DNA of 51,160 nt. Source: Xanthobacter dioxanivorans. Its GTDB lineage: Bacteria; Pseudomonadota; Alphaproteobacteria; Rhizobiales; Xanthobacteraceae. The stretch is taken from contig NZ_CP063365.1 in NCBI RefSeq assembly GCF_016807805.1, positions 1 through 51,160 on the forward strand, given 5' to 3'. Below, in pieces: positions 8,463 to 14,895 of the stretch (positions within the stretch are counted from its first letter, which is position 1; each line of letters starts with the position of its first letter). The position numbers and the translations under genes are program-made. The notes beneath the pieces are model-generated. The model ran no database searches and was not told the DNA's origin. It was given only the letters and a program-made list of their open reading frames with translations.

Positions 8463-9065
8463 ATGATCGGCTACGATCCCGGACAGGGGGTTAAATCGCT
8501 TGCGCAGCCACGGGTCCATCGGGAGTGCGAGCTTGCGCTTTCCGCCTCTGTCGTCACGATCGGCGCATTTGATGGCGTTCATCGCGGGCACCAAGCGCTG
8601 CTCACACGCGTGGTGGACACCGCAGAGCGCTACGGTGTGCCTTCGGTCGTCTATACATTCGACACGTCGCCGAAGGTCGTTTTCCACGGCGCGCTCCAGT
8701 TGACGCCCCCAGCCGAGCGGCTTCGGCGCTTCAGCCTATTCAACGTCGATCACATCATCATGGCGCACTTCGACCGCGACTATGCCGCACGGCCGGCAAT
8801 GTCTTTCATCGCGGAACTCGGACGGCTCAATCCGCGTGAGCTTTGGGTTGGCGCGGATTTCCGTTTCGGTAAGGGCCGCAGCGGAGACGTCGTCTTGCTG
8901 AGCAAATACTTCCCGCTCCGCATTCTCAAAGATGTCGCCGCGTGCGACGGGCAGCGGATCTCAAGCACACGCCTCAGGGCGCTGATCGGCGAGGGCCGGC
9001 GGGAAGAGGCTCGCCTTCTACACGGCTGGCCGGAGGCAGGCTGTCTCCCCGGCACGATGCTCTGA
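8463..9065 (+). CDS. Stand-alone FAD synthetase (FMN adenylyltransferase) domain, RibF-N like
   Basis: A 200-residue nucleotidyltransferase resembling the N-terminal half of bifunctional RibF, which makes FAD from FMN and ATP. Motifs are TIGAFDGVHRGHQ (HxGH-type), VGADFRFGKGRSGD and ISSTRLRALIGEG. The C-terminal riboflavin kinase domain is absent: the protein ends about 15 residues after the ISSTR motif. ATG at 8463 directly follows the iclR stop, implying translational coupling. Its place between an IclR regulator and a flavin reductase suggests it boosts FAD supply for the FADH2-dependent hydroxylase encoded nearby (inferred). Confidence 0.85.
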   Translation: MIGYDPGQGVKSLAQPRVHRECELALSASVVTIGAFDGVHRGHQALLTRVVDTAERYGVPSVVYTFDTSPKVVFHGALQLTPPAERLRRFSLFNVDHIIMAHFDRDYAARPAMSFIAELGRLNPRELWVGADFRFGKGRSGDVVLLSKYFPLRILKDVAACDGQRISSTRLRALIGEGRREEARLLHGWPEAGCLPGTML

Positions 9066-9095
9066 AACAATGTCCATAACGGGAGGAAGCAGACC

Positions 9096-9647
9096 GTGCC
9101 CTATACCGCGGAACTAAACTCGACGACGATCGATCCCATCGCCTTTCGCAACGCCTGCGGGGGCTTCGCGACCGGCGTCACCATCATCACAACGAAGGTG
9201 GGCGACACGGAACATGGCATGACGGCGAACGCGTTTATGTCTATCTCACTTGATCCCCCACTGATTGCGATCTCCATCGCAAAAACGGCGAAGATGCTCG
9301 AGTACATCAACAAATCGGGCCGCTACGGCGTGTCCATCTTGGCCGGAGGATCGGAAGCGACCGCGATGCACTTTGCCGGTCGCCCCAACGAAAGCGTGAC
9401 AGATCCGTTAAGGCAACTCGACGGCATGCCCGTCGCGCGCAATGCCTGTGCGGTGTTTACGACCAGCGTCGAGCAAGCAGTCGATGCCGGGGATCATGTC
9501 ATTTTTGTCGGGCGCGTGCGCTGCATGGAGGCCTTGGCCGAGGAAACGCCTCTGGTGTTCCATCGCGGCCGGTTCGGAAAGCTGCACGAGGAACGCTCGA
9601 ACCCGATCCTCAACCCCGATTTCCCATTCGAGGGCGGGCATTGGTAG
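9096..9647 (+). CDS. NAD(P)H:flavin reductase, HpaC-like (DIM6/NTAB family)
   Basis: A 183-residue flavin reductase component. Characteristic segments are FRNACGGFATGVTIIT, GMTANAFMSISLDPPL and a C-terminal PLVFHRGRFGKL. Such proteins reduce free FAD or FMN for two-component monooxygenases. The GTG start at 9096 is preceded by GGGAGGAAGC. It follows the FAD synthetase domain by 30 bp, so the genes form a unit that makes and reduces FAD. The likely client is the HpaB-type oxygenase on the opposite strand. The gene is intact. Confidence 0.9.
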   Translation: MPYTAELNSTTIDPIAFRNACGGFATGVTIITTKVGDTEHGMTANAFMSISLDPPLIAISIAKTAKMLEYINKSGRYGVSILAGGSEATAMHFAGRPNESVTDPLRQLDGMPVARNACAVFTTSVEQAVDAGDHVIFVGRVRCMEALAEETPLVFHRGRFGKLHEERSNPILNPDFPFEGGHW

Positions 9648-9897
9648 CGCACGCCTCAAAGCTCGGAACAGTATCACACTATACCGTAGAGGGCATTGGT
9701 GCGGGATCAGGTCGTCCGTAAGCTTGATACGTGACAATCGGCTGTAAGGTCCGTTTGTAGCAAAGGAGGGGCGGAGGTTGCCCCCATAGCCAAAAGTGGA
9801 GGAAATTATGAGAAACGTTACCATCGATAACGTGACTGATGCCGTGGTCGCATCGCTGGGCTAGCATGGCAAAATCACGGATCGCCAGCGGACGATC

Positions 9898-10683
9898 ATG
9901 ACCTCTCTGATCCAGCATCTGCACGGCTTCTGCAGGGATGTCAAACTGACCCATGCCGAGTTCCTCGCCGCCTGCGACTATCTCGCGCGCGCCGGGCAAA
10001 CGTCGAACGACAAGCGACAAGAATTCATCCTTCTCGGCGACATCTTGGGCGTTGAGGTGCTGGTCGACATGATCACCCATCCGGTTGATGGGCCGGAAAG
10101 CGAGTCGACAGTACTCGGCCCATTCTATCGCGAGAATCCGCCGATTCTTCCAAAGGGTGCCTCGACCGTCCAGAAGCATTTCGACGGTGAAGAGACGGTC
10201 TTTGTCGAAGGCTATGTGCGCGATTCTGACGGCAAGCCGGTTCCCGGCGTGATGATAGACATTTGGGAAGACGCTCCGAACGGTCTCTACGAGAACCACG
10301 ACCCGGACCAGCCGGACTACAATCTGCGTGGCCGGTTCGAGACCGATGAGAACGGTCACTATGCTCTTGTGGCAGTCCGGCCGGTCCCCTATCCGATCCC
10401 CGAGGACGAAACCGCCGGCGAACTGCTGCATTACATGGGGCACCATCCGATGCGTCCCGGGCACCTGCACTTCATCCTGTTCAAGGATGGCTATCGGACG
10501 CTGGTGACGCAAATCTTCGATGCGGACAGCGTCCATCTCGATGATGACGCGGTTTTCGCTGTGAAGGAAAGCCTCATCGGGAAATTCGAGAAAGCTCCGA
10601 AAGGCGCCGAGACCGATCTTGTGCTGCGCTTCGACTTCGTGCTCAAGGCCGCCGCAGCGAGCAACGCGATCGCGGCTGAATAG
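9898..10683 (+). CDS. Intradiol ring-cleavage dioxygenase (catechol or hydroxyquinol 1,2-dioxygenase), 5' end interrupted by in-frame TAG
   Basis: This non-haem Fe(III) enzyme would cleave catechol to cis,cis-muconate (or hydroxyquinol to maleylacetate). The four iron ligands are recognisable: Tyr in PNGLYENHD, Tyr in VPYPIP, and two His in RPGHLHF. LGPFYREN and VPGVMIDIWEDAP are also typical. The native start is probably ATG 9808, preceded by GTGGAGGAAATT, but codon 19 (9862-9864) is TAG. The same frame continues with HGKITDRQRTIMTSL. Translation from the internal ATG 9898, which lacks a ribosome site, would give 261 residues missing part of the dimer-forming N-terminus. PYPIP resembles the hydroxyquinol subgroup; the neighbouring cycloisomerase favours catechol. 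Confidence 0.85.
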   Translation: MTSLIQHLHGFCRDVKLTHAEFLAACDYLARAGQTSNDKRQEFILLGDILGVEVLVDMITHPVDGPESESTVLGPFYRENPPILPKGASTVQKHFDGEETVFVEGYVRDSDGKPVPGVMIDIWEDAPNGLYENHDPDQPDYNLRGRFETDENGHYALVAVRPVPYPIPEDETAGELLHYMGHHPMRPGHLHFILFKDGYRTLVTQIFDADSVHLDDDAVFAVKESLIGKFEKAPKGAETDLVLRFDFVLKAAAASNAIAAE

Positions 10684-10689
10684 CACTGC

Positions 10690-10715
10690 GGCGACGCGGC
10701 GAACTCCGCGTCGCC
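10690..10715 (+). terminator. Stem-loop between dioxygenase and cycloisomerase
   Basis: GGCGACGCGG and CCGCGTCGCC form a perfect 10-bp stem around a 6-nt loop, just 7 bp after the dioxygenase stop. It is followed by TTAGG rather than a T run, so it may act as an mRNA stabiliser or partial attenuator rather than a full intrinsic terminator. Confidence 0.45.
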
Positions 10716-10792
10716 TTAGGATACCAAGGAACGGCTGGCTGCCATTGCTCCAACCCAAAGTGGGATTTCAATCCTAACCAATCGGAAATTGC

Positions 10793-11961
10793 ATGTCTAC
10801 TGCCTTGAACCTTGTACCGGTCGTCCCAACGCAGGCGGTGCAACTGACAATTGTACGGGTCGAAGCCTGCATTCTCGATCTGCCGACAACTCGTGCGCAT
10901 CGTCTGTCAAACACGGAAATCTGGCAACAATCCGTCGTGCTGTGCCGGGTCATCCTTTCCGACGGGACGATCGGATATGGCGAAGGCGCGACGCTGGGAG
11001 GCCCCGCTGGTCCGAAGAGAGCGTGGAATCCATCCTAAGCTGCATCCAAGTCTATCTCGCCCCGGCGATCAGGGGTGAAACAGCGACAAAATTCGAGCAA
11101 CTTTCCCTTGTCCTGTCCCGGGCCGCCTCGCGGAACAACTCTGCCAAGGCCGCCGTGGAGTCTGCGATCTACGATGCGGTCGGCAAATCATTCGATGTTC
11201 CCGCCAGTCAGTTTCTTGGCGGCCGAGTGCATGACAGCTTCGAGGTGATCTGGGCGCTCGCCTCGGGCGATGTCGACCAGGAGATAGAAGAGGCCCGCGG
11301 GAAACTCGCCCGACGCGAACATCGTCGGTTCAAGGTGAAGCTCGGTTTCAAGCCCCCGCAGGAAGATTTGGCGCGCCTCGCGCGTCTAGTCGAAGCACTT
11401 CCGGGATGCGAGTTCATTGTTGATGTCAATCAGGCCTGGACCCCTGCAAAGGCTCAGCGCTGGATGCCCGCTCTCGCCGAGCTCGGTGTCGCGCTCATAG
11501 AACAACCCCTGCCGGCTGACGATATGGACGGGCTTGCCCATGTCACCAAGTGCTCAAGGGTTCCCGTGATGATCGACGAGGGCGCATTCAGCAACGCCGA
11601 AATCGCTCGCGCGGGCCAGCTTGGCGCCGGCAACGTGCTTTCGCTCAAACTGGTCAAGAGCGGTGGCCTGATGCATATGAAGCGGGCTGCGGCCATCGCG
11701 CGGGCTCATGGCATGGAGTTGTACGGAGGATGCTTGCTCGAGTCCGGCGTCGGCGCGGCGGCGCATCTGGCGGTCTTTTCTACCTTGCCTGAGTTGCACT
11801 GGGGGACCGAGCACTTCGGCCCCAAGATTCTGGTGACCGATACCACGTTGGGCGAAATCGTCTATCATGACTTCAATATCCACTGCCCGGGCGGCGCGGG
11901 ACTGGGTGTATCCTTGAACGATGACTTGGTTCGGGATTGTTCCAGAACCGTTTGGGCCTAA
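10793..11961 (+). pseudogene. catB: Muconate cycloisomerase CatB (enolase superfamily), apparent frameshift
   Basis: This enzyme converts cis,cis-muconate to muconolactone. The enolase-superfamily catalytic set is complete: K-x-K in FKVKLG, Asp/Asn in DVNQAW, Glu in IEQPL, Asp in IDEG, Lys in LKLVKSGG and Glu in GGCLLESGVG. The first 70-odd residues (from ATG 10793, MSTALNLVP to GATLGGP) are in one frame. The rest, from WSEESVESILS on, is in another. The change is at the C run 11002-11005, where one extra base gives a continuous protein of about 390 residues. This could be a sequencing error or a real lesion. No muconolactone isomerase gene is visible in the window. Confidence 0.85.
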
Positions 11962-11982
11962 CAGGCTCCGGCTAGGACTCCG

Positions 11983-12891
11983 ATGGAAGGCGCTCAGATA
12001 AAGGATCTGGTGTATTTTCTCACACTGGCTGAGGAACTGCACTTTGGCCGAGCGGCCGAGCGGCTGGGTATCGCCCAGCCGCCCCTGAGCCGGAGGATCA
12101 AGCAGATCGAGGACGATCTGGGCGTGCAGCTTTTCAACCGCGGGCGCAGCCAGATCACGCTGACCCAGGCCGGCGAGGCCTACAGTCGCCGAGTGGCCGA
12201 TATCCTCAAGGATCTGGCTGATGCAAGGCTTGAAGCGCGCCGCATCGGTCAGGGCGCCGAAGGCCGGTTGTGCGTCGGTTTCGTGGGATCGGCGACCTAT
12301 GGCGTCTTGCCGACCATCCTCAAATCGTTCCGCAGCCACTATCCGCGGATCAATCTGAGTCTTATGCCGATGAACAATGCCGCTCTGAGGAGAGCCCTCG
12401 TCCGGCGCGAGATCGATATCGCCATTGCCCGCCCCGATATCAAGGATGCGGAGATCGTTACCCGCGCGCTCATCGAAGAGCCGTTGGTCCTGGCAGTTCC
12501 CGATTCCAGCCCGCTGGCCGGAAAACGTGAGGTACGGCTCGAAGATGTCAGTGCCTTCCCAGTCATTCTTTACCCCGAGGCGCCCCGTCCCGGCTTTGCC
12601 GACACGGTCATCGGGATCTTCCGTGATCGCGGCGTCGAGCTGGCTGATCGCGTGTTCACCATGGATTTTCAGACAGCGATTTCCCTGGTCTCGGTCGGAG
12701 AAGGGGTGTCGATCGTACCCGCCTCCGTGGGCGAGGCTGAGCGCCGGGGTGTCCGCTACGTCCGTCTGGACGAACCGAAGGCAACGACCGGCGTTTCGGC
12801 CAATTACCGCGTCGATGCGCAAAGTACCCATATCCGCAAGTTCGTTGAGATCGCGCTGAACGTGACTCGCGCCTCGCCGAGAAACCGATAG
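11983..12891 (+). CDS. LysR-family regulator (CatR/BenM-like)
   Basis: A 302-residue LysR-type regulator with an N-terminal winged helix (LHFGRAAERLGIAQPPLSRRIKQIE, residues ~18-45) and a periplasmic-binding-like effector domain from about residue 90. FVGSATYGVLP and the effector loop near GEGVSIVPASVGE resemble the CatR/BenM group that senses muconate. The start ATG 11983 lies 22 bp after the cycloisomerase stop on the same strand. It probably activates the dioxygenase and cycloisomerase genes (inferred from context). A clear T-N11-A box was not assigned. The gene is intact. Confidence 0.88.
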   Translation: MEGAQIKDLVYFLTLAEELHFGRAAERLGIAQPPLSRRIKQIEDDLGVQLFNRGRSQITLTQAGEAYSRRVADILKDLADARLEARRIGQGAEGRLCVGFVGSATYGVLPTILKSFRSHYPRINLSLMPMNNAALRRALVRREIDIAIARPDIKDAEIVTRALIEEPLVLAVPDSSPLAGKREVRLEDVSAFPVILYPEAPRPGFADTVIGIFRDRGVELADRVFTMDFQTAISLVSVGEGVSIVPASVGEAERRGVRYVRLDEPKATTGVSANYRVDAQSTHIRKFVEIALNVTRASPRNR

Positions 12892-12895
12892 ATGA

Positions 12896-13117
12896 TACCC
12901 GGCTTTTCACCGAGGAAGCAGAGCCTTCCAGTCTGCCGTGGATTGCGGTGACTTCGCCCGTCACGTCGACCAACTCGACAGCCTGAAACGGCAATGGGGC
13001 GCGGATTTGCAGCGCCTGGTCGAGTTGTTTCGCTCTTCAGACGTTGCTCCCCAAAGCCAACTCATCGTGCAAAGCGCCCTCAAAGCCATGGCTGAGCGAA
13101 TTAATCGGCTCGGGTGA
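12896..13117 (+). pseudogene. Unrecognised reading frame just inside the transposon end
   Basis: An open frame of 73 codons with no ATG, ending VQSALKAMAERINRLG at 13117. It reads as plausible helical protein (VDQLDSLKRQWGADLQRLV) and could start at GTG 12938, or be the C-terminal remnant of a longer gene cut away at the LysR side. No family is recognised. It sits about 60 bp inside the Tn3-type terminal repeat. Confidence 0.3.
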
Positions 13118-13177
13118 GCAATTGGTGAGCAATCTGGTCCCTGAAGCCGCCGCTAAACGTAGGACATTGATAAAACC

Positions 13178-13215
13178 CTTAACGTAGGATTCCGCCCTCA
13201 GCCGGAGCCGACCCC
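13178..13215 (-). repeat. Tn3-family 38-bp terminal inverted repeat
   Basis: On the minus strand the 38 bp start GGGGTCGGCTCCGG and end CCTACGTTAAG. Both ends and the length match Tn3-family repeats. The outermost G pairs with position 13215, directly against istA sequence, so the repeat marks the boundary with everything to the left as transposon interior. A second, shorter ACGTAGGA occurs at about 13157-13164 inside it. The expected 5-bp target duplication would be TTATC (13216-13220); its partner is outside the window. Confidence 0.8.
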
Positions 13216-13394
13216 TTATCGGCATAGGGATCGAGTTTGCTCGACCGCTCGGGAAGATGAAACCGGGGTTCGACGCTGTCCGCCCGCAGGTACTTGCGCA
13301 CGGTGTTCCTCGAAAGGCCGGTGCGGCGGGAGATATCCCGGATCGAGAGGTGATCCCGGTAATGCCAGCGTCGGATGACGCTCAATAACTCCAT
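13216..13394 (-). pseudogene. istA: IstA transposase N-terminal fragment (IS21 family)
   Basis: From ATG 13394 the frame reads MELLSVIRRWHYRDHLSIRD, then TGLSRNTVRKYLRAD, then SKLDPYADK. This is the well-conserved N-terminal helix-turn-helix of IS21-type IstA. After DPYADK, about 60 residues in, the reading enters the Tn3-type repeat and becomes nonsense. The catalytic DDE core and istB must lie on the other side of the inserted transposon, outside this window, if they survive. Confidence 0.85.
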
Positions 13395-13506
13395 GTCGAT
13401 CACTCCGCTGTCCCCCGCGATGCCGCGTGAGACGTGGTGAAAACATGGGTCACTTCTCGATGGAAAAATCCGTGCCTGCCGGGTCAACTCTCAGTGGAAA
13501 TCAACA
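13216..13506 (-). mobile_element. IS21-family element, terminal remnant, interrupted by the Tn3-type transposon
   Basis: The end at 13506 reads on the minus strand TGTTGATTTCCACTGAG and then TTGACCCGG. About 40 bp further in comes a second similar motif, CCATCGAGAAGTGACCC; paired internal repeats and a TG terminus are characteristic of IS21 ends. The start of istA lies inside. At 13216 the element is broken by the 38-bp Tn3-type repeat. The other end has abolished the start of the SRAP gene. Confidence 0.75.
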
Positions 13507-14117
13507 GTTTACCGGAAGGTGGCGGTAATCTCCGGGCCCGGTACAACATCGCCCCGACCACCGAAGTGCAGATCCTGATCGCGGGCGAGCGCGAGCCTGA
13601 GCTGGTGTCCGCAAGATGGGGCCTCGTGCCGTCCTGGTGGAAGAAGCCGCTCAGGGGCATGCCGGCGACCTTCAACGCCCGGGTGGAGACGGCGGACACG
13701 TCTCCGATGTTCCGGGGAGCGTTCCGCGCGCGGCGCTGCATCATCCCGGCGTCGGGATTCTTCGAGTGGACCGGCGAGAAGTCGGACCGGGTGCCCCACT
13801 ATTTTTCGGCAGCAGATGGCGGACTGCTCGCCTTCGCCGGCCTTTGGGAACGCTGGAAGAGCCCTGAGGGCGAGCTCATCACCAGCTGCACAATCGTCGT
13901 TCGCGACGCTGACGACTGGATGGATCGCTACCACGATCGCATGCCGGCGATGCTGCATCCTGACGACTTCGCGGCTTGGCTCGATGGCACCGCCGGCAAG
14001 GACGTGCTTCGGCGGCCGCCGCCGGCGCTGCAGGAGTGGATCGTTGCGCGCCGGGTGAACAAGGCCGGGGCCGGTGATGAGGACCCGGAGACGATCGCGC
14101 CGGCCCGGGGCGTGTGA
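13507..14117 (+). pseudogene. SRAP-domain protein (YedK/HMCES family), 5' end lost to IS21
   Basis: SRAP proteins form a thiazolidine crosslink to abasic sites in single-stranded DNA through Cys2. Recognisable blocks are RARYNIAPTTEVQIL, RWGLVPSWWKKP, TFNARVETADTSPMF, RRCIIPASGFFEW and YHDRMPAMLHPDD. The N-terminal MCGR segment with the catalytic Cys2 is missing and replaced by IS21 end sequence. A frame does continue upstream to GTG 13434 through IS DNA, but the product would lack the nucleophile. The rest, about 200 residues, is intact. Confidence 0.88.
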
Positions 14118-14136
14118 GGGCGCCGCGACCTGCCGT

Positions 14137-14718
14137 CTATTTGCCGAGCTGGAAAGTCTCGCGCTGCTTGTAGGGCAATAGTACCCTCAGGGATTGCCGG
14201 GCGGACGGTGCTGGCGTTGGCACCAGCAGCCGCCCATCGAGCATCCAGATCCGGCGACGGACCAGCCCAGGGCGACGCATAAGGCGCCCCAGGCCCTGCC
14301 TCAGCAGGAAGGCGGCCTGCATGAACTCGAAGTGCGCGCCAAAGGCGACAGTTCGGGCACGGTGCGTTGAGGTCTGCAATGCTCCGAAGGGGATGTTGGG
14401 CAGCACCAGGTCACTCAGCAAACGGTCCTCGTGCGCCCTATCGTCGGGGATCATGGTGTCCCGCAGGTCCAATCCCGTCCAGGCGCTTCCGGTCGCGATC
14501 CAGACCGGTCGTTCACCGGCACGGGCGAGGGCAATGAAGCTGTCGCGGCACTGTTCCAGTGGCGCGCTCGAGGATTGCACGATCAGGCCGGGCCAATCGC
14601 CCATGACTTCGCCAAGCACGCGGGCCCTGTCATAGCCCGACATGAGCACGAGCGTGCCTCCTCTGGTGAGCGCACCCCACAGATGCGGGGTAGCAAATTC
14701 ACCTTGGCTGATATTCAG
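14137..14718 (-). pseudogene. C-terminal fragment of a DinG-type helicase (Csf4-like)
   Basis: The open frame starts right after a stop at 14719-14721 and reads ISQGEFATPHLWGALTRGG, then LVLMSGYDRARVL. It carries the C-terminal helicase motifs of the DinG/XPD superfamily: WIATGSAWTGLDLRD (motif V-like) and FLLRQGLGRLMRRPG (motif VI, QxxGRxxR). The Walker A, DEAH and N-terminal parts are absent. The layout resembles DinG helicases, including Csf4 of type IV CRISPR systems. No csf1-3 genes or CRISPR repeats are seen, so that link is tentative. GTG at 14649 could serve as an internal start. Confidence 0.7.
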
Positions 14719-14895
14719 CTAGCGGACCGAGAGCAGCGCCCTCATGGCGCCGCAGGGTGCCCTAAGGGTTTCGGCACGCCTCGTTTGTCGTATTAAGCCT
14801 CAATGAGTCATGACGAGTAGCGCGACCGGCTACCAATCGAGCCGTTTATGAGCGAATATCGGACCTTATCGTGATTTGTCGCGACGGAGGCCTGA

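Larger units (their letters stand above)
1..13215. mobile_element. Right part of a putative Tn3-family catabolic transposon
   Basis: The right boundary is a 38-bp sequence (13178-13215) that, read on the minus strand, begins GGGGTCGG and ends CCTACGTTAAG. This is the length and terminal signature of Tn3-family inverted repeats. The outward GGGG end abuts an interrupted IS21-type istA gene, so the element lies to its left and contains the aromatic-degradation genes. No tnpA, tnpR or second repeat is visible in the window, so the extent to the left is unknown and the cargo assignment is inferred. Confidence 0.6.

Noticed and set aside
13434..13506. GTG start for the SRAP gene inside IS21 sequence
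   Set aside because: The frame is open, but these codons come from the insertion-sequence end and do not restore the catalytic N-terminus.
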